A DNA stretch of 64,000 nucleotides, from NCBI GenBank assembly GCA_030052745.1, contig JANBVO010000007.1:62001-126000 (forward strand). The letters are read 5' to 3'. Below, one piece after another: positions 1-11,684 of this stretch; the first letter of the stretch is position 1; each line of letters begins with the position of its first letter. Under the pieces are notes generated by a model, which was not told the DNA's origin, did no database searches, and saw only the letters and a list, made by a program, of their open reading frames with translations. The stretch comes from Pleurostoma richardsiae (Eukaryota > Ascomycota > Sordariomycetes > Calosphaeriales > Pleurostomataceae). The position numbers and the translations under genes were made by a program.

Positions 1-1
1 A

Positions 2-163
2 CCGAGGGAGATCGTAGACGCCCCGAAGAAGCCAGACGGCACCGACAGCAGGGAAAACTGGAACTTTAAGGTCTCTTCGCAGATCAAGATCGGCCTCAAA
101 GGCTTTCTCAGACAGGAGATGGGCTGGAAACAGCCAGCGCAGAACGCGAAGTCAGGCTCTTAG
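2..163 (+). CDS. C-terminal end of an unrecognised protein (partial)
   Basis: One frame is open from the left edge to a TAG at 161-163, giving 53 codons. The peptide is rich in charged residues and ends FLRQEMGWKQPAQNAKSGS. Balanced composition and the lack of stops suggest the last exon of a gene whose body lies outside the window. I do not recognise the family. A chance open frame of this length is possible, so the call rests on composition only. Confidence 0.4.
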   Translation, partial: PREIVDAPKKPDGTDSRENWNFKVSSQIKIGLKGFLRQEMGWKQPAQNAKSGS

Positions 164-1077
164 GCGGTTGGCAAAGCTACCCTAGGTCGCATATCCCGCC
201 TCGTCCCCGCATATCATCCACTGATTTGCCGGCCCGTTGAAGGGCCGAGACTTGATGGCTTCCTCAAGAGCGTTCCGGAGTGGCTTTCCGGATTCCGAAG
301 GTACGGGATCTATGGCCGCGTAAGGGATATACGCCAAGTCGGCCACATCGCGGGCCGGCAGGAGGCTGTCGCGAGTGGTTCAGAATAGAATATAGCCCAA
401 AAAGTAATTATCATAGAACCAAATTCATGGCGCCGATATGTCGACGGAGACGGTGATGCCTCGTCCGGCAGATTGCAGAGACGTCTCGCTACAGAATGAC
501 AGACAGTGACAACAGTTAAGAAGGAGGGAGGGAGAGGGGGGGATGGATTGGACGCCATGGGAAAGGAATTGATGCGCATATCTTGGAACATTCAACGCTC
601 AATACTATAGGATCGCGTGTTTAACGAATCTGGATGGACACCAGTGCCAGTGACTACCTATCTATGCGTGCATCTCCTCATCGGTCTGAGTCACGCCGAG
701 CAGCCTGCGGCCCGCGAATGATGCGTGAGTCGAAGCAAGGTGCGGGAAAGAGGATCGATGACAGTAACTGAAAGTATGCCGTCCTTAAGGTATCTCAAAA
801 GCAAAGATTGCCGGGAACAATGACTTGATGAGCCGCCTAGAGATGATTTCTGGCCAACAGGGCGTCGCTCTAGCCAGGCAGCAGCTGAAGAATGCACCCA
901 TTCTCGGCTCGTTGTGTCCATGATAGAGACTCAGGAGCGCCTCCGCCTTGGCTGCAAGCAGTCGCAAAGATATAGATGGATAGCTCCCAGAGATCAAAGC
1001 CTGTAGACTCTTTCATTATCCTCACTCTTCATGAACTGATTTAGCAGAAACAGAGCGCCCGTCAAGCAACTGGTACC
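164..1077. other. Gene-free stretch
   Basis: Open frames here are short, overlapping and unlike any protein I know. Nothing supportable was seen beyond the presumed 3' flank of the left-edge gene and the 5' flank of the broken methyltransferase. Confidence 0.5.
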
Positions 1078-1845
1078 ATGGCCCTCCAGCCGTCATCCCA
1101 CGCTGCCGAGCAGTATACTCAAACAAGCGACAAGCTGGCCGCGCGCCTTGCCACCCACAGTTACAACACACACCCACAAGACTGGTTTTCCTGGGTGAGA
1201 GGCCGCATTGTTGAGACCGGCGATATCCTCGAGGTCGGTGCTGGTACTGGTCAGCTGTGGCGGGGCACCGGCATCGCAGGGGTGTTGTTAACGCTGATCG
1301 ACTTCTCGGCTGCCATGTGTGCGAAGCTGAAGGAGATTCCCGGGGCCAAAGTCGTTCAGGTTGATGCCACTAGGCTTCTGTTCCCGGATGCAAACCTTGA
1401 CACGGTGATCGCTAATCACATGCTATACCACATCGATGACCCTGATGCCGCCCTACGGGAGCTCAGGCGGATTCTACGCCCCGGAGGACAGCTTGTCATC
1501 TCGTTGAACGGTGCGGAGCATATCATCGAGCTTATTGAAGTTGGGAAGCTGGTTGGCAGGCCGGGCTTTGTGTGAGATAATGCGCGCATCACGGCCGAGT
1601 CGGCTCCGGAGTATCTGCGAAAGTATTTCGCGTACATGTCGTCGGAGCGGTTTCTAGGGGTCTTTGAGATGGAGTCGGCCGACCCAGTCACCTTCTATCT
1701 GGGCAGTTTGGACGACGTGCCTTTGGGTGATGAGCAAGCAAACAATAGAGGTGACAAGGATCGTTGAAGAGAAGGTCGCTTCGGAGGGCCGCTTTCGAGT
1801 AAGCAAGAACATGGTATTCTTCACGGCTCAACAGGCCCGATCACG
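1078..1845 (+). pseudogene. Class I SAM-dependent methyltransferase, broken
   Basis: From the ATG at 1078 the frame encodes a Rossmann methyltransferase: glycine-rich motif I (DILEVGAGTGQLW), the acidic strand-2 end (LTLIDFSAAM), motif II/III (VVQVDATRLLFPDANLDTV) and the post-III segment RILRPGGQLVISL. An in-frame TGA at 1573-1575 stops it after 165 residues. The same frame then continues in recognisable sequence (DNARITAESAPEYLRKYFAY) to about 1735. Homology next moves to the +1 frame (IVEEKVASEGRFRVSKNM, then VFFTAQ near 1840). So there is one nonsense codon and one frameshift. The TGA could come from CGA by a C-to-T change, as repeat-induced point mutation would make, but that is inference. 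A short truncated enzyme is conceivable, but the lost C-terminal lobe makes it unlikely to work. Confidence 0.75.
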
Positions 1846-1898
1846 GGACCAGTATTATCTGCGCAGTAGCAAGGCTGTACAAAGTTACAGAACGGAGG

Positions 1899-3705
1899 TC
1901 AGATGATGCTCAGGTTCCCTAAATATGACTTCATCCCTGTGTATTCACGTATTCTCTCGAAAACGCCTTGTGCCGACTGCTTCTGTGCGCTGGTGACACT
2001 GGACTGCTGGCTTTTGATGATCTTGATTGGCCAAAGCAGCAGATAAGCCCCAACGGCACGGCATCTGGGCGGTCTGCCAGTATTGTCCCTGACTCTTCCA
2101 TCGTGGTCAATGTCCCCAAATGTTTGTGGAACTGTTGCAAGGATCTTGTCTGCTAGGCCTTGGATGATAGTTATGCTCTCGACCTCGAGCGGCGTCAGCA
2201 GGGCCATCTCGGTCACAACATTATCATCTGGGGAGCTCGCCGATGACATCCGACGCAAGCATGTCAGTAGTTGCTCGTGCATTATGATTCGCGCCGTACG
2301 GTGGTAGTTCCACTCGTACGCGTTCCACACGTCTGGATGCAGCTGGACCAGCTCGGGAAATGTCGCAAGGATGCCTGGATGGCCTGTCAAATCCAGCCGC
2401 TTCACGGTGCGGAAAGACCACTCGGGTCCTGTCCGCCACTTAACGACTGTCTGGTCGAGGGAGTGCATCTCGCGTACAAGTTGGATGACGTCGGTAATGC
2501 TCAAGTCTTTGTCGGAGGCAAGTCGCTCCATCATAGCCCGTCCGCGCGTACATATCGAAGAGATCTGGAGAGCGTCCCTCTCGAGGTGTGCAAAGGCTAG
2601 TTGCTCGTCTAGATGGTTCAGGAGGTGCTCGGACTCGCGGGACGGGGGGAGATGGAAGGCCAACTGCTGTTTCTGAATGCGGTGATGAGCAAGCTGGAAC
2701 AGACTCCATCCACGAGGATCATGGAATTGTTCTGTCACGCGTAGGCGGAGTATGTGTGCCATTCCATGTGCATGGTGGCCACGGGGTGCCACGTTCGGTA
2801 AGAAGAGTGTCTAATCAAGGCAGTAACCGTACGTCAGCAACGCACAGGGGGAACCAGGAGTATGCCGCGATGGGAGTTCATACCTCGAATAAGTCTAGGA
2901 TCACCACTGTCATGAGGTCGTAGTCGTCCGGGGATTTCCCCTTCTCGGCGAGGGAGCGGCCCAGGGCCGCCAGTGCATTACCATAGCACTCCAGAGCTCT
3001 TTGGCGAAGGCCTGGCTCGAAGCCTGCCGTCGACGCGTCTCCGAAGGCGGCAGCTAGCACAGCCCATCGCAGTGCGCACCTCCCATCGATGTTGACCTCC
3101 TTGAACAGACAGGGAAGGTGCTCCAGAAATCCGACAGATGAGCCCGGGCTGCAAGGATACACGACGTACTTGTCAAAAAACGTCTGTACAGCGCGCTCAT
3201 CCTTGCCCGCCTCGGTCTCGTTTGACGTAGTTGAAGCCGTCGGCCATGAAGAACTAGGTGAATCAAATTCAAGCGCGAAGTGATCCAGTGGCAAGGGAAA
3301 GTGGCCATAATCGCCAAGCCGAGAGCTCTCTCCGCCCGACGGGATCGCTTCGCTGGCCGAGCAGCTTCTCCGTCGTCCCGACCTCAGCTCGGAAGTCTCT
3401 GATGGAGCCGACCGCGGTGGAGATACAGGAAGCGCCCGGAATATGCGAACGACCTTCTCTGTCTCGTGCCTAAAGATGATGTCGGATTCGTCCTTGTATC
3501 CCACACAAGTCTCATTGCGAGTGACGCAGCGCTGACAAGCTGGACGGCCACCATCGCACTGTGGCTCTCAAATCAGTCAACACGTGTATTCAGACGCCGA
3601 GGCAGTTCTGGCCCGGCACGCGCCCGCACGCACCTTTACTCGCCGCTGGCGACAGCGGAAACAGCCTCGACTAATGCGAGGCATCTTTTCCCCGACGTGA
3701 ATCAT
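1899..3705 (-). CDS. Zn2Cys6 fungal transcription factor
   Basis: Three exons on the minus strand: 3684 (or 3705)-3634, 3558-2884 and 2810-1899, about 545 aa. Splicing exon 1 to exon 2 rebuilds a complete binuclear zinc cluster with spacing CX2CX6CX6CX2CX6C (CFRCRQRRVKC, then DGGRPACQRC, then VTRNETC). The middle is the usual loosely conserved fungal regulatory region and the C-terminal part has the GAYLLLWPIKII segment common in this class. Both introns have good donors, branch sites (GACTGA, GCTGAC) and AG acceptors. Two in-frame ATGs (3705 and 3684) are possible starts; the second sits seven residues before PRISRGC. It should bind DNA as a nuclear regulator. It converges on the broken methyltransferase, but no target is evident. 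Confidence 0.88.
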
Positions 3706-4923
3706 GCGGGAGGCCTGGCGGCTCCGTCACTCGCAGGATGATTACTCTACAAGCAAAACGCAGAGGGATCTGACCATCGTAATGTGGGCAGTGCGGGGTA
3801 TCTTTGACGATTTGGCTGGGGAAAGCCAGCTTCGACCTGCCTTCCGGCTTAGCAAGCCTTGCTCCCTACCTACCTAGCTAGGCAGTTTATTGCACCATTC
3901 TGAGAAGAAGCTCTGCTCGTAAAGTTGTTCTTCTTTCTCCTGACTCCGGGACGCCACTATGCCCACCCAAACAGGCGGCCAGACGCTGCTGGCGGGTGCA
4001 ATAGTCTCTACAGTTACAGTAATGCGGTACTGGTAACCATGTGCCCTTGGTTAGATGTATTTCCTCGTTTACTGTGATATTGCCAGAGTCTCATGTTTAC
4101 CATTGCGTCTGGTCCAGCCTCTTCTTTCAGCTGCAGATCCGGGTTTGTCGATGAACAGGATCGGCCGTTGGATTTGGTAGGGCTGGAATCGTTGCTTGGT
4201 AAGGCTGTGCCACGTCCCTTTCCTCTTTGGGTACTTCTTGCGCGGAAATGATACCAGGCCGACAGGGCGGAGGCAGAAGTGGTGCTGCCGGAGTGAGTTC
4301 CGGGTTGATGTTTCCACCCTGTTTCAGGCCCGTTTGCCGCCAGGGGCTGTCCGCAGCGGGATTCGCCCTCACTGGAGACTCCAGGCCTAGGTGTTTCCAA
4401 GACTGCGACGAAGCAGAACAAAATCCCGGAAACGTCCATCGGTGCTCTGAGACAGTGCCTCCGAGCCAAAGCCGAGATGTTCTTGATAGGGTTCTGACAA
4501 GACGGTGGATCGTCAGCGCATCCACGTGAAGATCCGGGGCACCACTTCCAAATGGCAGCAGGTGGTCCCAGAGGTGCCGAGGCTAGAGGAAAAATCCCCT
4601 GCATGGAGCGATCCTGGTCGTCACGATGCGTCGTCGGGTCTCCCTTGCCATTGGGTCATCATCCGCGACAGCAAGCGCTGTGGGACAGCCACTCTCACCA
4701 TGTTCTTGTTCCGAAAGTCTCCATCCGCAGCCTGCCATGAAACAAACGCTTGATAATAGGATGCCCACCCGCGGGCTTGCCCTGCCCTCTCTTCTTCGTG
4801 CCTTTCCTTTACGCAGTCGCTTGACGTGACCTGCTCATGCTTTCTTTTCTCGTTGACTGCGTCGCAGGCGGCCAGTCTCAATTCAATCAATTTCAACCCG
4901 GCTGGCCGTGGGCGTTGTGAGAG
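3706..4923. other. Intergenic region between divergent genes
   Basis: This lies between the start of the zinc-cluster regulator (minus) and the start of the repeat membrane protein (plus), so it probably holds both promoters. It contains a CTACCTACCTAGCTAGG tract near 3866. Several overlapping open frames on both strands (4014-4900) look random. Confidence 0.5.
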
Positions 4924-7900
4924 ATGTGGACGTCGGCATGGGCTTTCCGCGCGGGCCTGGCGGGAGCGACCGCTTTCCTGTCATTGACCTTGGTGATGCT
5001 GGCGGTTGTTGGCGACTTCGCGGATCTGTTCAGGGCCGCCCCGGGGGAGATTGGTGACAGCTTGGATTGGTGGAACGGGGCGCTGGCCGGCCTAGTCACG
5101 CCAAAGACCGCGAACGCCCTGGCTCGCGATCGGCAGCTCCGGCGAAGCTATCTCGCCATTCTTGATTTCTCTGCGGATATCTCGCGCTCTCTGGCCGCCC
5201 GCTATGACGTCCCGCAACTTGAGGAAGCCAGAGAGATGCTTGAGAGCTACCGGAGGGAACTCAACACAGGAGGGAACAGTGTGCTTGGGAAGAGGCTGTT
5301 CGGGCTTGGGGCCAAGGATGACAGCAACTCCACTGACCAGAGCTTTCTAGACGCTCTGACGAAACCACTCACAAGCGCACTTTCAGGAATTGGTAGTGCC
5401 GTTGCAGGTGATCTTGCGGGGCCGGCCATGTTTCTCGGTGTCGGGGTCGGGGAAGGCGCAGCGCAGGGGCTTAAGCTGGCGACCGCAGCCACGACGAAGC
5501 AAGTCGCCGGCAAGGTCGTCGCCGACAACGGCATGGAAGCCACCGGCCTCAACCCTGCTGTGCAGAATCTCGGACTTGGCACATCCGCAACACTTCTCGG
5601 CGCTGTCAACATATCATCTCTGTTCGGATCCAGCACTGTTGACCTCCCTGCTGTAGTGTTGGCAGCAGCTGAAGGGATCGGCAATGGTACCGCGTCTGGA
5701 CTCCGGCTCAGTTCGGCCGCGGATGCCTTGGAGCCACCGAAAGGATCAGATCTGCCAAGCCTCGCCGGAACCCTCGGGTTTGGCGTAACAAAGACTGTCG
5801 CTTCGAGTGTCAACCTGTCCGCGTTGTCAGCAAATGGATTAGACATCTCGTCTCTAACAGGCGGCACCCCCTTGTCGGTCATAGCACTGTCGCTAGCCCA
5901 GGGCATCGGCAATGGTACGGCCAGCGGCCTTAAGCTCGTGTCAACTCCCATCACTCCGCCGTCGGGTTCATCTGCAGCTGATACACTCGGTGCATTTGGC
6001 TTCGGGCTCACGGACTCCATTACTCGCAACATTGATCTTAAGGCCATCAGCCAGTCTTCTAACTTCAACCTCGGCAGTGTGGTTCCAGATATCGGAGCTG
6101 CAGCCCTGAGCTTCGGTCAAGGACTGGGCAACGGGACTACTGCAGGGCTCAAGCTCTCAACCACGGCAACTAGTCCTGACACTGCCGGCTCTGACATACC
6201 GTCCATTGCGGGTAACTTTGCGTTCGGGCTGTCAAAATCTGTCACGGAGAATATCAACACGAGCTCCCTCTTCAGCTCCTTCTCCGGACCAAACACCACC
6301 GACATGCTGGTGAAATTCCTACCATCTGCAGCCTCGGGGCTTGGAAAGGGGCTGGGTGAAGGCGTCTCAGTCGGGCTTGGTTTACAGCCGGAGTCCGCAG
6401 TGGCTATTCAAACTACCAGTAACGGGACCATAGATGTCAGCGGAGTGGTTGAGAGCTTCGCGATGGGTCTGAGCAGCCGGCTGCTCGCGAACGGCTCAAT
6501 AACGAAGCTGTTGAGCAGCACGGGAAGCAAGTCTGCAAGTGAAGGCAGCCTGTTGCTTTCCGGCACAGGCTCAATCAAGATCGGGAAAGTGGCTCAGGGT
6601 TTCGCCATCGGCTTGGTTCAGGGGGCAGGAGACGCCATCGACAGCATGGGAGGCGTGGAGGCACTGTTGAATGGCACTGCTACCACTCCGACCGGCGGCT
6701 TGCCAAACACAACATTGGCTTTCAACGACACTGTTGACGGGGCCGCCACCGGCTTTGGACAAGGCTTGGGCGGACAAGGCGCACTGGTCGCGCAGCAGTT
6801 GATCTCGAAATTGAACCCCGGAGCTCAGACGAGCATATCAACAAGCACGGCCAATGCGTCGACGTTGGCGGTATCCACGCGCGGCATATCTATAAGGAAT
6901 AGCGGCCCTTCTCCGATTGTTCTAGGGAGGCGTCAAACAACTACTTCTAGCGGTAGCTCCGGACTGAACCTGTCAATCATCATAAATGCAGACACCGTAT
7001 CTGCGGTCGCTCAAAAAGGTGTCGATGCTCTCACCTGCCAGGGCGTGGGCGGCCTCCTGTCGGTTTTGCAGGGGCTGAAGAATAGTGGAGTGATTCCAAC
7101 TAACCTTCCCGCGAACAGTAGCGGAAACGCAACCAATTTCATAGAGGAGGCGATCCCTACAGGCCTCATTCGCGTGAAGAACGAGGGTAACGTCTACGAG
7201 CTCGATGGCCAGAAGGTCGTGGGTGCCTTGGGTGGTGGGCTTACCTCTGCTGCGAATGGGGTATTTATCAACGGAAATACGGTTGTGAAGTTCTTGGTAT
7301 TTTTGGCGATACACAGTACGTATCGTTCCCAGAGAGCCTCATTGCGACTCGCTGATAACCATTGCCTAGTCCTGGCAGCAACCGTCGCATTCCTCAATAT
7401 AGTGCCCTTGGCGCTTGGTCTGGAGAGTTCGAGGAACATCTTGATAAGGCTTCGGTTGTCACACGTCATGCCCAACATCCCACGCTGGAATACAGTCTTG
7501 TGGCTCTACGCCTTCACCCCATTCCTGCCTCTTGTCCTTGTATTCGGTATCCTAGCAATGGGGACCGCCGGTCATTTTAGAACTGCTCATGGTGTAAGGC
7601 CGTCCTGCCTGCGTCACTCCTCAAAATTCTGTTTCTTAATGCCTTACTAACCCGCACAGGTCCTGGGTATCCTCACAATAGTCCTTGCAATTGCGGCTGT
7701 AGCACTTCACTGCGTCGTCAAGCTTCGAAGGGCAGAGGACGGCTTGATCATCGCGAGGCCTTTCAAGTTTCTCGACCCCCGAACAGTCCGCACCATCGTC
7801 AACCAGGTGCTTCTCATAGTGTCCGTCGCCACGGCTTTTACTGGCTTTGCAGATCTGAGCGTCATATCTCTGTGCTTTACGCAGCTGATCTCCTTCGAGA

Positions 7901-8052
7901 CCACAGTTGTCCTTGGTTTTAGCCTGTCGGGAGCGCTGATGCTTGGTTCCGCTGTGTCCGGGCTGGACATCTTCCTGGCTTTGAGAGAGTGTCGGAGATT
8001 GCGTTCCTCGGGTTCACAGAACAGCGGGAAGGCTGGCGAGGGTTTCTCGTAG
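4924..8052 (+). CDS. Large membrane protein with tandem glycine-rich NGT repeats
   Basis: Three exons: 4924-7315, 7370-7593 and 7660-8052, 1002 aa. A hydrophobic N-terminal segment (about residues 8-30) looks like a signal anchor. A long region (about 140-640) follows, built of roughly 70-80-residue repeats. Each pairs an FGxxxS segment with a glycine-rich motif such as GIGNGTASGLRL, GIGNGTASGLKL or GLGNGTTAGLKL, giving many N-glycosylation sequons. The C-terminal 200 residues carry about five hydrophobic spans and a short basic cytoplasmic tail. The first intron (54 nt, branch GCTGAT) is a multiple of three without stops, so the unspliced frame reads through. The second has branch TACTAAC. 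The layout suggests a secreted or surface-exposed repeat domain anchored by a membrane bundle. I do not recognise the family. Confidence 0.8.
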
Positions 8053-8592
8053 CTTCAGAGAATAACGGATCACATCTATCGGAAAGGGAAAGAAAGAGGG
8101 ACTGGTTGCGGCTATCTGCGAGGAACTAATTAGAGCACTGGTTGTCTCATGAATCTTTACGAAATCTTCCATTGCTCAAGGGCCGAAACAAGAAATGTAA
8201 TTCGCGGATATGACTATAACTTGAAAACGCCGGCAGTTCAAATCTAACCGTCCAGTGAGTGACGACGTTACTTTGAGGTTGCTCATTTTCAGTTGTACGT
8301 CGCGACATCTCCTGCTTTTCGGTATCGCTTCATTATATTTTTTATATCCCGGACATAGCAGCCTGGATCGAGCTAAAACCAGGGTAAGTTAGAACTCGCA
8401 GAAAAGTACAGTGACCCCATTACTATTAACACCTTGTCCATCCATCGAACGCCCCCAGATATCAAGCTCACCCACCGCGACTGACTCTTGAAACCTTCTC
8501 TGGCTCATAGTTCTTGAATAAGGCTGTGTGTCCGAATATAACCACGCCTATTTCCAATGGCCACCAATACGATCTTCTCCGCGACCAGCCCT
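8053..8592. other. Intergenic region between convergent genes
   Basis: This separates the 3' ends of two convergent genes. It is somewhat AT-rich around 8150-8350. No gene or repeat was recognised. Confidence 0.5.
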
Positions 8593-9835
8593 TTAGTCCA
8601 CTTTTTGGGCGGCGTTGGCATTATTAAGGGCCTCGTCCCTCTCCCAGAGCAAGACTGCTGCTGCTGCAGGTGGCCCTCCCAGCAAAAGCCAATAGGCCAC
8701 CTTCGGGATCAAGTTCTTAGAGCTGACATCCGGTCGTGCAATACAGTGCAGGTAGAGTGCCCAAACTAGGATCGCAGTGCCAGCGCAGTATATGTCCCAT
8801 TGAATAAATAGTCTCGCCAACCTCGCGAGTCCGTCACGAGCAATCGGACTGGCTTTTGGGTCAACCGTAGGTGTATCCCATGGCCAGAAGGGCACAAAAG
8901 CAGAGCGGAGATCGACAGCAGAGAAGACCGCCGCCCATCGCTCTGGAACTGCGGTTCCTGGTGTGGTCGCAACAGCCAGGAGGGCCACTTGGCTTGTTAC
9001 GGATAGCGCAAGTACAAAGAGGTACGTGCAGCCGGCGGCCTGGCGGTGAGCATTTCCGGTCGACGCGGTCCTAGCGGGAGATGCCAGGGGTTTTTTGAGG
9101 GCCCAAAGCCAGACGCTCTGGATCACAGGGAAGACCTGCCAGAACGCGTCCCAACCATAGTGAAGTAGCGGGGACACAACTGATGGGGACGGAAGAGACA
9201 TCATAACAGCGGGAATGATGAACGCGAGTGTCTCAGTGAACGGCAGGAGAATAAGATCCACCGGGTCGACTGATAGAACGCCAGTTGGATCTAGGACGGG
9301 TCGTGCCACTGGTGAGGTGACGAGGTGGAGGATCAGATACAGTGGTACGGTGACAGTGTATGTTACGTTCTGAATAACGATGCCCATGATGCCGGTCCTA
9401 CTGTTTGTGAGCCGCGTGCATCCGAAGAAACGGAAGTCGCCGGTCGGAAGCATACCAGCTCACGAGCTTACCACGGTTACCCTTCCGCAAGCCTTCAAGC
9501 GCCATGAGGGTCCACCCAGCGCAGAAATGTGCCATGAGATACCAGTATGACAGTGTGATATCCCAGGTCTGTGGTCCGTCTATAAGGAACGTAAAGAATG
9601 CCACCAGAACGATTACGTGGTCGTCGATGGCGACGATGCCTGTGTATCTTGTTCGAATCGGCTCCGGCCCGCCCGGAATGTAGCGCTCGCTGGCGGCTGG
9701 TCTGCCGGCAGAGTTAGAGATCACTTCGAAGAGGCCATTCTGCGATCCTGCCCCAAACGTTCCATATCCGCCAAAGCCGGCGCATCCGAGGAGGATGAGG
9801 ATGACAACGACGCGAGATAGTGCTCCAGGAGCCAT
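8593..9835 (-). CDS. Polytopic integral membrane protein of unknown function
   Basis: Two exons: 9835-9456 and 9400-8593, 395 aa. The start is the ATG at 9835; an upstream GTG is not a credible start. The 55-nt intron (GTATGC donor, AACAG acceptor) joins KLVSC to RTGIMGIVIQNV. About eight hydrophobic spans are visible, with RTRYTGIVAIDDHVIVLVAFF near residue 65-85, PLYLILHL after the splice, SLPSPSVVS mid-protein and a last span ending LLWERDEALNN. From memory this resembles fungal membrane proteins found beside secondary-metabolite genes (the AtmA/PaxA sort), but I cannot assign a reaction. It is divergent from the MetX-like gene at 10261, so the two may share a promoter. Confidence 0.8.
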
Positions 9836-10260
9836 CGCGACTCCTTTTATCACTGATACTTGTGGATTGAAGTTCAGTGCGCAAGGACAATTTCACACGC
9901 GGGGATTTTGAGCCAGAGACGAGATGACGTGAGAATTTGAACGGATCAGGGAGCGAACCCCTAAGCTTCCAGAGCGGAGTCCTGCGCAGAGGCCTTAATG
10001 GCACTAACCATAATGGGCTGACCAGGAATTCCAGACAGAGCATCAGCTACTAGCACAGATGAACAGAGGGTTTAAAGACTTTGGGAATCGTCAAGTGATG
10101 TTAACTAGGAAAAGAGGCACCAGCGGCATCTGTTCTTGCAATAGAATCTGATTCCCTATGTGAAGCACCTTGATTGTTCGCCGTCGTCGACCGGTAACCG
10201 CATCTACTGTGCGGATACTGTACTCGGGTAGTTGCCGACACCAAGTCACAGACAGCCGCA

Positions 10261-11409
10261 ATGTCGGCAGGATATCTAGCGCTTCGGGGGTCTTCTCGCA
10301 GATCTCTTCCCTACGAAAGTCGGTTTACACTAAGCCCTCAGGATATCAGAGTTCTAATACCCATCATGCTTATTCCGACAAAGGTCAACAGTTGGCCGGC
10401 CCCGGCCCAATTCGACTTTGAGATCAACAACTTCCATTTCGCCAGCGGCGAGTCGCTGCCAAAGCTTCGGATCCACTGCCAAGTGCTAGGCACGCCGAAG
10501 CAGGATGCCAATGGCCGGACCACAAATGCCGTGCTCATCATGCACGGCACGGGCGGTTCAAGCGATCAATTCTTCAAGGACGTCTTCGCCGGCGAGCTTT
10601 TCGGGCCTGGGCAGCTCCTTGACGCGACAAAGTACTTCATCGTCGTACGCGACGGCATTGGCCACGGCAGGTCAAGCAAGCCCAGTGATGGACTGCGGGC
10701 CGAGTTCCCTGCGTACGGCTACCCCGATATGATCCGCGCCGACCACGCCATGCTGACGCAGGGCCTGGGGATCAACCACCTGCGGCTTGTGATGGGCACC
10801 TCCATGGGCGGGATGCATTCGTGGTTGTGGGCAGGCACCTTCCCAGATTTCATGGACGCCGCGATGCCGCTGGCCTCCTTACCTACTCAGCTCGCCGGCC
10901 GCAACCGCATGTCAAGGAAGATGATCATTGACTCCATCCGCGAGGACCCGGAGTACAAGGGCGGAGATTATGAGAAGCAACCTATTCACGGCCTGAAATC
11001 AGCCGAGTACGTGCTGACTTGGATGGGGTCGGTTCCTTTGCAATGGCAGAAGGAAGCCCCTGACCGGGACTCGGCCGACGCATTCTTAGACCGCCGCATC
11101 TCAGCGGCGTTGCAGACTGCAGACGCAAACGACCTGTTGTATCAAGTCAGTGCATCGTGGGACTACGATCCTCGGCCGCTCCTCTCTAAAATCAAAGCTC
11201 ATCTTCTGGCTATCAACTCGGCCGATGATCAAGTTAATCCACCGGAGCTTGGTATTCTCGAGGAAGGGATCAAGAAAGTTGCCCGAGGGCGAGCCATAGT
11301 CCTCCCTATCAGTGAGGCCACCCATGGGCACGGCACGCATACCTATGCTGCTCTTTGGAAGGATGAACTGAAGGCTTTGTTGGAACGGAGTGGAGGACTA
11401 TTAATATGA
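10261..11409 (+). CDS. MetX-type alpha/beta-hydrolase (homoserine acetyltransferase-like)
   Basis: A single exon of 382 aa. The alpha/beta-hydrolase core is plain: oxyanion strand VLIMHGTGGSS (about 91-101), nucleophile elbow GTSMGG with Ser181, the acid loop INSADDQVNPPE (Asp322/323) and a C-terminal histidine segment EATHGHGTHT (about 353-361). The order and the RADHAMLTQGLGI helix fit the homoserine O-acetyltransferase/MetX superfamily. Fungal members of this branch are often acyltransferases or esterases of unknown substrate rather than the methionine enzyme, so I do not call it MET2. The first 35 residues are weakly conserved; Met36 is an alternative start. Confidence 0.85.
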   Translation: MSAGYLALRGSSRRSLPYESRFTLSPQDIRVLIPIMLIPTKVNSWPAPAQFDFEINNFHFASGESLPKLRIHCQVLGTPKQDANGRTTNAVLIMHGTGGSSDQFFKDVFAGELFGPGQLLDATKYFIVVRDGIGHGRSSKPSDGLRAEFPAYGYPDMIRADHAMLTQGLGINHLRLVMGTSMGGMHSWLWAGTFPDFMDAAMPLASLPTQLAGRNRMSRKMIIDSIREDPEYKGGDYEKQPIHGLKSAEYVLTWMGSVPLQWQKEAPDRDSADAFLDRRISAALQTADANDLLYQVSASWDYDPRPLLSKIKAHLLAINSADDQVNPPELGILEEGIKKVARGRAIVLPISEATHGHGTHTYAALWKDELKALLERSGGLLI

Positions 11410-11684
11410 CCTCCGGCCCCGGTATCTGGCCATGAGCATTCCTTTCTCACGGGCATGTCTGCGACATATAAAGCGCGACCGATCATTAAAAAGGGGCTAG
11501 GGAATACGTGATTTATCTAGCAAGTGACACAAGCAAAAGAGTCTAGAGACGCAAAAGGTAGCACGGCGTAAAATAGAAGGACTGCATCGCCCGAGTCAGC
11601 CTTGATCCCCGCATGTGCGAAATCTTCAGCATCTGCAAGTTGGGCTGGTAAGAGAGCTTGGGGTGGCATATCTCGAGAATCATC

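Noticed and set aside
5247-6068. 273-codon minus-strand open frame
   Set aside because: Antisense to the repeat region of the membrane protein; its regularity mirrors the repeats.
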